NCBI GenBank assembly: GCA_964442385.1
Contig: CAYTYZ010000019.1
Location: 1 to 15,629 of the forward strand
DNA from: CAYTYZ01 sp964442385
Lineage (GTDB): Bacteria; Patescibacteriota; Microgenomatia; UBA12405
DNA length: 15,629 bases
Reading direction: 5' to 3'
In this document: one piece after another, positions 1-7,126 of the stretch
How the letters are laid out: each line of letters opens with the position of its first letter
How positions within the stretch are numbered: position 1 is the first letter of the stretch
Notes under the pieces: model-generated
Database searches by the model: none
What the model was told of the DNA's origin: nothing
The model's input: the letters and a program-made list of their open reading frames with translations, nothing else
Translations under genes and position numbers: made by a program

Positions 1-46
1 TTTGTAATTTATAACCTAAGTATAAGTAAAATATAGAAAATTGCAA

Positions 47-376
47 CTAGAGGCCAGGAATCATAATCTGGAGATTAACCAGGCCACTGTAACCAAAGAT
101 AAGGCCTATGAGTTTCATAATGGCAAAGACAGAAAAGACAATCATTAGACCAAAAAAGGCATAGGTAAGTTGCTTTTTGGCAATTTCCAAGGTCCCTTTT
201 TCACCTTCAGAGGTAATAAAGTTGATGCCACCTAGGAGAAAATAAATTAAAAAGTAAATGATGGCTACGGTAATTAAGGTACTGGTGACGGTTTGGATAA
301 TTTTGCTGGTAGCGGCAACAGGATCTGAAGGGAGAGGGTTATTGCCTGGCAAGATTACGGCAAGGGTTTTAAGCAT
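47..376 (-). CDS. Type IV secretion pilin-like two-helix membrane protein (fourth of four)
   Basis: A 109-residue protein with two hydrophobic helices, at about residues 33-55 and 72-95. They are joined by a short charged loop with the motif TSEGEKG followed by a basic helix start. The same layout (helix 1 ending in GG or AG, a small-residue/charged loop, an amphipathic stretch, then a G-rich second helix) is found in the three genes upstream of it, so all four are paralogs. This is the pattern of the VirB2/TrbC-like pilin family common in Patescibacteria (Pfam T4SS_pilin). By analogy it would be a membrane-stored subunit of a secretion pilus or channel. It is the last gene of the minus-strand cluster, 5 bp after the previous stop, with no clear ribosome binding site. 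Partner ATPases are not in the window, so the assignment rests on topology and motif only. Confidence 0.65.
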   Translation of the reverse strand: MLKTLAVILPGNNPLPSDPVAATSKIIQTVTSTLITVAIIYFLIYFLLGGINFITSEGEKGTLEIAKKQLTYAFFGLMIVFSVFAIMKLIGLIFGYSGLVNLQIMIPGL

Positions 377-381
377 GATAA

Positions 382-675
382 TTAGGGGAACAGACCGTTA
401 ATGGTTAGTTGAAAAGGCAGGCCGAGGATTTTGATTAGAAGACCAGCAAGAGTATAGGCCGAGGTAATAATGATTAGGCCAATAACGGATTGGGACATGC
501 GGTTGCGAGCCATTTCCACTTTGCCTTTGTCACCTTCGGAGCTAAGCATGCCAAAACCAGCAAAAATAATTTGAAACATAAAATATAGAAAGCCTACGGC
601 GATCATAACATCAATAACTCTACTAAGCAGGGCATCTATATCAGTAAAAGTGGGCTTGGGAAGTGGAATATTCAT
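382..675 (-). CDS. Type IV secretion pilin-like two-helix membrane protein (third of four)
   Basis: A 97-residue protein if translation starts at the ATG at 675-673. A longer reading to 768 exists, but it would overlap the upstream gene by about 90 bases and add a proline-rich, non-conserved stretch. The chosen start lies 1 bp after the upstream stop codon (677-679), which fits the tight packing of the cluster. Predicted helices are at about residues 17-44 and 65-90. The loop SSEGDKG between them is nearly the same as TSEGEKG in the next gene, so these two are the closest pair of the four. Probable pilus or channel subunit of a conjugation-like secretion system in the cytoplasmic membrane. 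Confidence 0.65.
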   Translation of the reverse strand: MNIPLPKPTFTDIDALLSRVIDVMIAVGFLYFMFQIIFAGFGMLSSEGDKGKVEMARNRMSQSVIGLIIITSAYTLAGLLIKILGLPFQLTINGLFP

Positions 676-676
676 A

Positions 677-1033
677 TTATTTGGTGGGGATAACGTCGAC
701 TGGTTGGCCGGTAAATTTACTAATGATGGTGGGGGCCAACATGGCGGCGGCAACGACAACCAGACCACAAATGGAGTACATAATTCTAAACCAGGCAGTT
801 TCGGCTTTCTTAGGGTCGCCTGAAGAGCCCATGTACATATAACCAGCTAAGATTAGTTGAACGAGAGCCCAAAGACCGGCAAATCCAACCATAATATTGA
901 TAAATAGTCCTATGATGGTGCCTACACTTCCAAAAACAGGACTTTTGTTAGGGTTGGTGATACAGCCAAGTGGGCCACATTGGGCCTGAACTAGACTGGA
1001 AAAATAAATTTTGGTGAAAAGTGTAGTAATCAT
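677..1033 (-). CDS. Type IV secretion pilin-like protein with N-terminal leader (second of four)
   Basis: A 118-residue protein. The first 17 or so residues (MITTLFTKIYFSSLVQAQ) look like a signal peptide ending in a small-residue cleavage site, as expected for VirB2-type pilins. A short segment with two cysteines follows (CGPLGC), then two hydrophobic helices at about 38-70 and 84-105. The loop between them is GSSGDPKKAET, matching GSGGADPKAFET in the upstream paralog. The start codon overlaps the upstream stop as ATGA, and AGG immediately before the ATG is one of the few possible Shine-Dalgarno traces in the window. Its role is inferred from the family only: subunit of a secretion pilus or channel. 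Confidence 0.65.
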   Translation of the reverse strand: MITTLFTKIYFSSLVQAQCGPLGCITNPNKSPVFGSVGTIIGLFINIMVGFAGLWALVQLILAGYMYMGSSGDPKKAETAWFRIMYSICGLVVVAAAMLAPTIISKFTGQPVDVIPTK

Positions 1034-1350
1034 CCTATGATTTTAATGCCTGTAATAGCCTCGATTAGCTTGACGATGGCTACGGCAGATATGACTAGTA
1101 TAAAACCTATAATGGAATTTGTCAGCATTTGCTTGTTGGTCTCAAAAGCTTTTGGGTCGGCCCCGCCAGAACCCATCATTTTAATACCGGCATAAATCAT
1201 ACCGACAAATAGAAGAAAACCAGCAAACCACAGGGCCAAACTAAGCAAAAGAGATACAAGATCACCTATGCTAGTAAATTTGGTAAGTCCAAGGGTTGCG
1301 AGAATGTCAATTGCGTAAAGTGGACCTGGAACTAGCCTAATTAAGAACAT
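1030..1350 (-). CDS. Type IV secretion pilin-like two-helix membrane protein (first of four)
   Basis: A 106-residue protein opening the minus-strand cluster. It has hydrophobic helices at about residues 29-55 and 80-98, joined by the loop GSGGADPKAFET, which is the family hallmark seen in all four paralogs. A perfect TATAAT on the minus strand lies only 5 nt before the ATG, so the mRNA probably begins at or next to the start codon. The N-terminus could be a short leader, but cleavage is not obvious. Probable pilin of a VirB2/TrbC-like secretion system. An alternative is a generic two-helix membrane protein, but four tandem copies sharing the loop motif make the pilin reading better. Confidence 0.65.
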   Translation of the reverse strand: MFLIRLVPGPLYAIDILATLGLTKFTSIGDLVSLLLSLALWFAGFLLFVGMIYAGIKMMGSGGADPKAFETNKQMLTNSIIGFILVISAVAIVKLIEAITGIKIIG

Positions 1351-1355
1351 GCCAT

Positions 1356-1361
1356 ATTATA
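1356..1361 (-). promoter_or_regulatory. -10 box of the pilin cluster, leaderless-type
   Basis: Minus-strand TATAAT, 5 nt upstream of the ATG at 1350. A -35 box at 16-18 nt is weak. The spacing places the transcription start at or within a base or two of the ATG. Confidence 0.5.
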
Positions 1362-1376
1362 GCAACAAATTGGTCC

Positions 1377-1404
1377 TTGATATAGGGTGAAATGCTGTTA
1401 GAAT
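1377..1404 (+). promoter_or_regulatory. Promoter of the 7TM/ATP-grasp operon
   Basis: TTGATA at 1377-1382, a 16-nt spacer and TAGAAT at 1399-1404. The ATG of the first gene is at 1416, so the leader would be about 5 nt or less. The promoter is divergent from that of the pilin cluster, and the two share a 65-bp intergenic region. Confidence 0.55.
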
Positions 1405-1415
1405 AGCGCTAACTT

Positions 1416-2153
1416 ATGAAAACAACTGCCTGGATTCTGCTGTTTTTGGCCGGGATATTGTCGGTTTGGGGTCTTACTGGAGTTAGAGCAGTAGAAATGA
1501 ACTTGGTGGAGGTATCTGGAGGACAAGCTTTGAGCAACACATATATATTCTTACTACTTTTACCATTAGTGGCAAGTATTGTGTCGGTTTTACATTATGT
1601 GGTTGGAATTAGTGGGTATGGAACCTATATGCCTACGATGGTAGCGGTTGGATTTTTAGCCACGGGAATATTTGGAGGGATACTGCTATTTGCTGTTATT
1701 TTGGGCATAAGCGTGGTGGGAAACAGGCTCATTAGAAAACTTCACTTACATTATTGGCCTGGCAGAAGTATTAATTTAATATTCATAAGTGTTGGGGTGT
1801 ACCTGGTGCTTAAATTGGTGTCTGGAATAACTGTTCTGGATGTGTCAAAAGTATCTATTTTCCCCATTATGTTTATGATTGTACTCTCGGAAGAGTTTGT
1901 AAAGGTTCAGCTGGCCAAAAGTAAAAGAGAGGCAAGGGAGCTACTACTAGGCACAATATTATTATCCATGGTTGGTGCGGGAATAATGGGTACGGTAGCC
2001 GTGCAGGCTTTTGTACAAAAGTATCCAGCCTTGTTACTACTTGGGACCCTGGTGCTAAATATTTGGGTAGGGAGATATGGGGGCATGAGAATGTTGGAAT
2101 ACAAGAGATTTAGAAAGGCTGTTGCTAGAGTTAATAAAAATCAAGTCAAATGA
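1416..2153 (+). CDS. 7TM_transglut-type integral membrane protein lacking the transglutaminase part
   Basis: A 245-residue protein with an N-terminal signal-like helix (1-25) and then about six more hydrophobic segments. The segment 'LLLPLVASIVSVLHYVVG' followed by YGTYMPTMVAVGFL, then GRSINL, 'SIFPIMFMIVLSEEFV' and the closing GRYGGMRMLEYKRFR resemble the 7TM_transglut family. In proteobacteria that family is usually fused to an inactive periplasmic transglutaminase domain and encoded beside an alpha-L-glutamate-ligase-like ATP-grasp. Here only the membrane part is present: about 25 residues separate the signal helix from the second helix, too few for an extra domain. The next gene, overlapping by ATGA, is the ATP-grasp partner, which supports the call. 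It probably senses or transports at the cytoplasmic membrane for the ligase system; the molecular role is not established here. Confidence 0.75.
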   Translation: MKTTAWILLFLAGILSVWGLTGVRAVEMNLVEVSGGQALSNTYIFLLLLPLVASIVSVLHYVVGISGYGTYMPTMVAVGFLATGIFGGILLFAVILGISVVGNRLIRKLHLHYWPGRSINLIFISVGVYLVLKLVSGITVLDVSKVSIFPIMFMIVLSEEFVKVQLAKSKREARELLLGTILLSMVGAGIMGTVAVQAFVQKYPALLLLGTLVLNIWVGRYGGMRMLEYKRFRKAVARVNKNQVK

Positions 2154-3529
2154 TAATTAACTTTTTGGGCTTTTCACTAGAGATTCCTGATCTGGCTAGG
2201 TTCAGGCAATTTATGAGTAAAAATGAAAGAAACAAAATGTTTTTGAGTTTAAATACACCTGAAGCCAGAGGTGTGGCAGATTCTAAATATAAAACCAAAC
2301 TGTTGCTGTCGGCAAAAAAAGTACCCGTACCAAAGCTTATGGCTAAGCTGGCTACCAGGAGAGAAGTAGAACGATTTGACTGGGAAAAATTAGCAGGAAA
2401 TTTTGTGATTAAACCAGGAGGAGGGTATGGAGGTGAGGGTATTTTGATAATTAGGGGAAGGGCCAAGGCCAGCAGTAAGTTTGTAAAAATGGACAAAAGG
2501 CAGATTGGAATACAGGAATTAAAGCTGCACTGCATGGATATTTTGGCAGGAAAGTATAGTTTGCATAGTAAGCCTGATGTGGTTTTGGTGGAAGAAAGGG
2601 TTAAAATTCACCCTAAGTTTTTTGCCTATACTAGGTCGGGAACCCCTGATGTGAGGATAATTCTATATAATAAAATTCCAGTGATGGCCATGTTGAGGTT
2701 GCCCACAGATGAGTCGTTGGGACGGGCCAATTTGGAACAAGGGGCTATGGGTCTGGGGATTGACATGGCAAGTGGTCTGACTACATATGGAGTGGCTGGT
2801 AAAAGTAAATTAATTGACAAAATATATAATTTTAGAAAACAGGAGGAAAGAAGCGTCTCTGGAATTAGAATTCCTGAGTGGAGAAGTGTGGTGGAGACTG
2901 GAATTAAGTGTGCAATGGCCATGCCGGGACTGACTTTTTTGGGAGTGGATGTGGTTTTAGATAAGGAAAAAGGACCAGTGGTACTGGAGGTAAATGCCAG
3001 ACCAGGGTTGTCGATTCAAATTTGCAACAAAGCTGGCCTAAAAGGACGAATTGATAAAGTTGGAGATGTACAGGTGTCTAGTGTGGCTCATGCTTGGAAT
3101 ATGGCCAGATATTTGTTTGGGGAAAAAGTGGAAGTTAAAAGTAGCAAGGATACTTTTGTAGTAAAGCCCATAGAGAGAATAGAGATTCTAGCCAAGGGAG
3201 AACATAAAGCTGTGCGGGCAAAGGTGGACACAGGGGCCTTTAGAAGTTCGATTGACAAAGAACTGGCACAAAAAATTGGATTGTTGGCTCCAGAAAACAT
3301 ACTGTATTTAAGACACTTTAAATCTGCCCTGGGAAAAGAAGCGGATAGGCCGGTTATTGGGGTTACTTTTTTGTTGGCCGGACGAAAAGTTCGAGCTCAG
3401 GTGTCGGTGGCCAACCGAAAAAAGCTAAAAACGAAATTTCTAATTGGTAGAAAAGACCTGCGTGGGTTTGTGGTAAAACTTGCTACGTCAAAAACAAAAG
3501 TTAAAGATTTTATAAAGAAAATAAAATGA
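2150..3529 (+). CDS. Alpha-L-glutamate-ligase-like ATP-grasp fused to a retropepsin-like (ATP-dependent zinc protease family) domain
   Basis: A 459-residue two-domain cytosolic protein. Residues 1-325 are an ATP-grasp of the RimK-related ligase type found next to 7TM_transglut proteins. They include an N-terminal NERN box (25-28), the ATP-binding lysine K88 in FVIKP, the glycine-rich loop GGGYGGEG (90-97), VMAMLRLPT (178-186), and the metal-binding D267, E280 and N282 in LGVD and LEVNARPG. Residues about 337-445 match the RimK-associated putative zinc protease family, a retropepsin-like fold: KVDTGAFRSS at 358-367 with the catalytic-type DTGA, and LIGRKDL at 431-437. The two activities are often separate genes, so the fusion ties peptide-bond formation and peptide cleavage into one chain. 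ATGA overlaps on both sides make translational coupling likely. The substrate is unknown; glutamate addition is only the family precedent. Confidence 0.8.
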   Translation: MIINFLGFSLEIPDLARFRQFMSKNERNKMFLSLNTPEARGVADSKYKTKLLLSAKKVPVPKLMAKLATRREVERFDWEKLAGNFVIKPGGGYGGEGILIIRGRAKASSKFVKMDKRQIGIQELKLHCMDILAGKYSLHSKPDVVLVEERVKIHPKFFAYTRSGTPDVRIILYNKIPVMAMLRLPTDESLGRANLEQGAMGLGIDMASGLTTYGVAGKSKLIDKIYNFRKQEERSVSGIRIPEWRSVVETGIKCAMAMPGLTFLGVDVVLDKEKGPVVLEVNARPGLSIQICNKAGLKGRIDKVGDVQVSSVAHAWNMARYLFGEKVEVKSSKDTFVVKPIERIEILAKGEHKAVRAKVDTGAFRSSIDKELAQKIGLLAPENILYLRHFKSALGKEADRPVIGVTFLLAGRKVRAQVSVANRKKLKTKFLIGRKDLRGFVVKLATSKTKVKDFIKKIK

Positions 3530-4485
3530 GAGTGGCGATATTTTATGGTGGCAAGCTGACCAATCATTTGGTGGCTTTAAAAAGGGCTGGAAAGCAGGAG
3601 GGTGTAGAGGTTTTTTTGTTTTCTTATAACAAGATTTATTTTGAAACTGAAAGTAAAAAAATAAAATTAAGAGATGGGTCGACTAAGTCTTTGAAAAATA
3701 ATAAAGAATTTGAAATAAAAGATTTTGATTTGATATTTATTCGAACAGCTAAAAATCACTGGCAAGAAGTGGGCTGGGTGGTGGATGAGGTAAATAAACT
3801 AGGCAAAATCTTGGTGGATCCAGTGGTAAGCAGGGCTAGGGTGGCTGACGCCCTAAAGGCTAGTCAAATGTTGATGCTGTCAGGTTCGGGCTTGCCAGTA
3901 CCCAAAACATTGGTGGGTTATTCTTGGCTACTATATAGAAAGGCTCCTGAATATGTTGGCTTTCCAATGATAATTAAAGGCAGTGGAGGACATAGGGGTG
4001 GAAGCGTGTATAAAGCAAACAATCTGTTTGAGTTAGGAAAAATAGTTAAAGAACTAAGACCAATAGAAATTGCCGAAGGGAGACGATATATGGCCCAGGA
4101 GTATGTGGAAAATAGCTGTGACTACCGGGTAATTGTGATGGGCGAGCGGGTGCTTGGGGCTATGAAAAGAACCAGGCAAGATAAAGACGAGTTTAGAAAT
4201 AATTTTGTGTTGGGAGGTAGAGTAGAATTGGCCAGACTGACATCCAAACAAGAAGAGTTGTGCGTTAAAGCGGCCAAAGCTTGTGGTCTACTAATTGCCG
4301 GGGTAGATTTGGTGTTTAGAAATGATGATCCTAAAAAGCCTTTGTTTTGGGAAGTAAATAGGGGTCCACAGTTTAAGGGTTTTATGCAATCGACGGGAAT
4401 TGATGTGCCAAGAGAAATTATGAAATTATTTAAAAAGTTAATAATTGAAAAAAGAGATGCAAAACCGCTTACACAAATTTTGTAG
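3526..4485 (+). CDS. RimK-like ATP-grasp ligase A
   Basis: A 319-residue ATP-grasp enzyme, expected to join a carboxylate to an amine through an acyl-phosphate in the cytosol. Residues 1-110 form the alpha/beta pre-ATP-grasp domain (MRVAIFYGG; DLIFIRTAKN at 68-77). Visible motifs are K151 (MIIKGSGGHRGGSV, 148-161), the adenine-side QEYV (191-194), DYRVIV (199-204), EFRNNFVLGG (222-231), D261 (AGVDLV) and E276/N278 (EVNRG). Classical RimK ends this region with N-x-SPGLxGIE; here it reads NRGPQFKGFMQSTGID, as in the next gene, so the two form a distinct subgroup. The final residues and the TAG stop lie in the left arm of a hairpin element, so the C-terminus may have been altered by its insertion. 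The start overlaps the upstream stop (ATGA). Confidence 0.75.
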   Translation: MRVAIFYGGKLTNHLVALKRAGKQEGVEVFLFSYNKIYFETESKKIKLRDGSTKSLKNNKEFEIKDFDLIFIRTAKNHWQEVGWVVDEVNKLGKILVDPVVSRARVADALKASQMLMLSGSGLPVPKTLVGYSWLLYRKAPEYVGFPMIIKGSGGHRGGSVYKANNLFELGKIVKELRPIEIAEGRRYMAQEYVENSCDYRVIVMGERVLGAMKRTRQDKDEFRNNFVLGGRVELARLTSKQEELCVKAAKACGLLIAGVDLVFRNDDPKKPLFWEVNRGPQFKGFMQSTGIDVPREIMKLFKKLIIEKRDAKPLTQIL

Positions 4486-4547
4486 TCCTCGCGGTCCTCA
4501 CTGCGTTGCGGAAGCTGCGGGCTTAAAATTTGCGTCGCATGTTTTGC
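4459..4547. repeat. Imperfect inverted-repeat element between the two RimK-like genes
   Basis: The outer arms GCAAAAC (4459-4465) and GTTTTGC (4541-4547) are perfect. After symmetric 6-nt spacers come inner arms CACAAATTTT (4472-4481) and AAAATTTGCG (4525-4534), with one mismatch. The core, about 4482-4524, is much more GC-rich than its surroundings. The element contains the stop codon of the upstream ligase gene and fills most of the 76-bp gap, in an operon whose other junctions are overlaps or 9 bp. It may be a small non-autonomous insertion (MITE or REP-like) or an internal processing hairpin. Confidence 0.5.
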
Positions 4548-4561
4548 GCTACAGATAACAT

Positions 4562-5458
4562 ATGTCAAAACAAATTTTAGTAATGACCATGAATGATAAA
4601 AAGAAAGGTTATGAAGTGGCCAGAGTTCTGGAAGAAGCCCAGAAGGCGGGGATAACGGCTGCTCATGTAGCTTATCGTCAAATGTGGTTTGATTTGGGAA
4701 AAAATGAATCCAAAGTTTACGTTGGAAAGACGGAAATATCAGCCGAAAACACCCATGGTTTGTGGTTTAGGGTGGCAGGGACGAAGACAGGAAAATACCC
4801 AATTGGGAGAGCTGTCTTAATTCGAAGCTTGATGGAACGAGGGGTGTTTTGTGTCAATCATGGCTCGTATACCAATTGGGAGAGAATGGGTAAAATTGCC
4901 CAACACGGAGTATTTACTATTAATAGTATACCGGTGGTACCTACTAGGATTTTTTATACTAGAAAACAGGCGGAAGCTTATGATTTTAAATATCCAGTAA
5001 TTTGCAAACATGATCGAGGTTTTCAGGGAAGAAGCGTAAAAAAGCTAGACGACAAAGAACAGTTTTTAAAACAGCTGTATAAAATTGAAGAAACAAAATT
5101 GGGAATGTGGGTGTGGCAAGATTATTTGCCTTTAAAATGGGACATTCGAGTGATAGTAATAGGCGGAAAAGTATTGGGAGCGATGAGAAGAAGCGCCCAA
5201 GGTGAGGAGTTTAGAAGTAATTTCTCACTGGGGGGAGCAGTGGAAAAATGGGAGCTGTCTGAAGGTGATACAAAAATTGCCGAAGATGTGGCCAGAGTGT
5301 GTCAACTGGATTATTGCGGGGTGGATATTATGAAGGATGAGGTTGGAAACTCTTTTGTGTTGGAAGTAAACAGGCAGTGCCAGTTTCAAGGATTTGAGAA
5401 AAGTACCGGTATAAATGTAGGCAAGGCTGTGGTTGACTTGATTCTGAGTAAACAATAG
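4562..5458 (+). CDS. RimK-like ATP-grasp ligase B
   Basis: A 298-residue ATP-grasp ligase paralogous to the previous gene. It has a pre-ATP-grasp domain (1-110, with LWFRVAGTK at 67-75), K149 in VICKHDRGFQGRSV (146-159), a WQDYLP adenine-side segment (185-190), DIRVIV (194-199), GEEFRSNFSLGG (214-225), D255 (CGVDIM) and E268/N270 in LEVNRQCQFQGF. The RQCQF sequence parallels RGPQF in ligase A and replaces the SPGL of true RimK. Predicted cytosolic amino-acid or peptide ligase; the substrate cannot be read. The start ATG lies directly after the hairpin element, with no ribosome binding site visible. The 9-bp gap to the next gene suggests continued co-transcription with the secreted proteins. 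Confidence 0.72.
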   Translation: MSKQILVMTMNDKKKGYEVARVLEEAQKAGITAAHVAYRQMWFDLGKNESKVYVGKTEISAENTHGLWFRVAGTKTGKYPIGRAVLIRSLMERGVFCVNHGSYTNWERMGKIAQHGVFTINSIPVVPTRIFYTRKQAEAYDFKYPVICKHDRGFQGRSVKKLDDKEQFLKQLYKIEETKLGMWVWQDYLPLKWDIRVIVIGGKVLGAMRRSAQGEEFRSNFSLGGAVEKWELSEGDTKIAEDVARVCQLDYCGVDIMKDEVGNSFVLEVNRQCQFQGFEKSTGINVGKAVVDLILSKQ

Positions 5459-5467
5459 AATGAATTA

Positions 5468-7126
5468 ATGAAGAGAGTATTGTTTTTGGTGTTGGCGGTA
5501 TTTTTTAGTGTTTATACAACAAAAAGTGTAAGAGCAGCTGTTCCTACCGGGGTACTTAGCTGTACCTCTTGCGGGTGCAAGTGCCAATTGACAACAGCTG
5601 ACTGTGCTCAAGATACTCCGGCTTGTACTTATGACATCAGTTGTGGATTGGTTGATGGAAGTTGCCAGGAAACTGGACCACTGGAGCCAGATGATACCAA
5701 GAAAGCTCCTTTGCAAATTAGCTTGGCCAAAGATCCATTTGTAGCGAGTAGTGGAACTACGGCACTGACTATAGATAATAGTGAGGGTTATTGGATAGAT
5801 ACCGGTCTTGGAGCTGGTGCCCCTGCTTATGTCAACATGCTTAAAATCTACAACGAGCACATTGGGGTAACTACTGAAGAATATGTTTTTAACGCTAACG
5901 CAAGATTTGAAGAGGGAAGGATTTATATTGCTCCCTACAGCGGGACTGATGCCTATGTCCCCAGAATCTTAAAGATAAAATATAATCGGCCGTTAGCTAC
6001 TTGGAGTAATCCGGTGTATTTGACAAGGCTTGATCCAAATGCAAATTCTAAATTGGTATTCGAGCTCCCCAATGAGGGTCAGACACTGGATTTGGAGGGT
6101 GACTATATTTTTAAAGTAAACGATACCTTGGGTGCCAGTGAATATGAGTGGAAGGTGGTGCAGGGACAAAATATATTGAGCGAGATCAAGGTGGGGAAAA
6201 CTGGTGTGGCTGGGTCAAGAGCTGATTTTAGGATTGACACCACAAACCCTAAGCATGGACTCTTTAAAGAAGGTCCGGCCGTGGTATCTGTTAGAAAAAA
6301 AGCATATGGAGTTTGGAAAGATTGGACTAATTTAAACATAAAGCTGGTTTCTAGATATTTTTTAAGATGTCAAGATGAGCCTGCCTGTCTAAAAGCAAAA
6401 CCCGCGTGTAATTTGCCAGAACCCGGAGAAGGATGGTGTATGCCAACTAACTTTAAAACTGAATATGTACAAATGGCGGTCAAAAACTTGAATATAAAAA
6501 TTGGCGATGAGGTTTATAACCCCCAAAGGGGCAAGGATCTGCAGGTACATTCTAGTCCCCCATACACTGAAAATGGGAAGACTAGAACCACACTGGAGTT
6601 AACCTGGTTTGAATTTGACAAAGAAATGAGGGTATTTATGTATTTCGAGCTTGATAATGCTTTGAATATGTGGAAAATGTATGAATTGCGTACCTACAAT
6701 GCAGAAACCAAAGGAGATTGGCTGTATTATGACGTAAAAGATTACAATACTTATTCAGGGTTGGGTGAAGGAGATCACATGGTTAACCCCGCAAAGAGAT
6801 ATTTTGCCATGGGTGATCGGTTCGCAAGTTTGGATGTGGAAGGAATGGACTTAAATATAAATTTTGGAACGAAGATAGAAAGCTGTTCTTGTCCAGCTGG
6901 AGTGCCTACTAAAGCTAGTGGAAATGCTAATTGTGATGGCGTTATTGACCAGGCGGATTTTAATTTGTGGAAAAGTGAAAGGTTTAATTCAGATGGTACC
7001 CCTAGGACCGTGCCTTTCACACCTCCTGGGCCGGGTACTTTTGGTAGCCAGTCAGATTTTAACTGTGATAGTAAAATTGACAACCTTGATTACGAATTTT
7101 GGTTAAATAGCTATAAAGCCAGATGA
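5468..7126 (+). CDS. Secreted protein with C-terminal dockerin-like domain
   Basis: A 552-residue exported protein. It has a signal peptide (1-23, cleavage near SVRA/AVPTG) and then a cysteine-rich segment (about 31-68; CTSCGCKC and further Cys pairs) that could be disulfide-linked outside the cell. A long beta-rich middle region (about 80-470) matches no family I can name. A C-terminal dockerin-like domain (473-552) has two calcium-binding loops: N486-x-N488-x-D490-G ending at D497, and D530-x-N532-x-D534 ending at D541. The linker between the loops is rich in Pro and Gly. Dockerins dock onto cohesin domains of surface scaffolds, and the next gene carries cohesin-like domains, so the two products may bind each other. 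The stop overlaps the next start (ATGA). No catalytic motif was found. Confidence 0.7.
   Translation: MKRVLFLVLAVFFSVYTTKSVRAAVPTGVLSCTSCGCKCQLTTADCAQDTPACTYDISCGLVDGSCQETGPLEPDDTKKAPLQISLAKDPFVASSGTTALTIDNSEGYWIDTGLGAGAPAYVNMLKIYNEHIGVTTEEYVFNANARFEEGRIYIAPYSGTDAYVPRILKIKYNRPLATWSNPVYLTRLDPNANSKLVFELPNEGQTLDLEGDYIFKVNDTLGASEYEWKVVQGQNILSEIKVGKTGVAGSRADFRIDTTNPKHGLFKEGPAVVSVRKKAYGVWKDWTNLNIKLVSRYFLRCQDEPACLKAKPACNLPEPGEGWCMPTNFKTEYVQMAVKNLNIKIGDEVYNPQRGKDLQVHSSPPYTENGKTRTTLELTWFEFDKEMRVFMYFELDNALNMWKMYELRTYNAETKGDWLYYDVKDYNTYSGLGEGDHMVNPAKRYFAMGDRFASLDVEGMDLNINFGTKIESCSCPAGVPTKASGNANCDGVIDQADFNLWKSERFNSDGTPRTVPFTPPGPGTFGSQSDFNCDSKIDNLDYEFWLNSYKAR

Noticed and set aside
1..46. Terminator after the pilin cluster
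   Set aside because: The 46 AT-rich bases show no stable hairpin followed by a U run on the minus strand.
676..768. Upstream extension of the third pilin gene
   Set aside because: It would overlap the preceding pilin gene, is rich in proline and absent from paralogs; the ATG at 675 fits the cluster.
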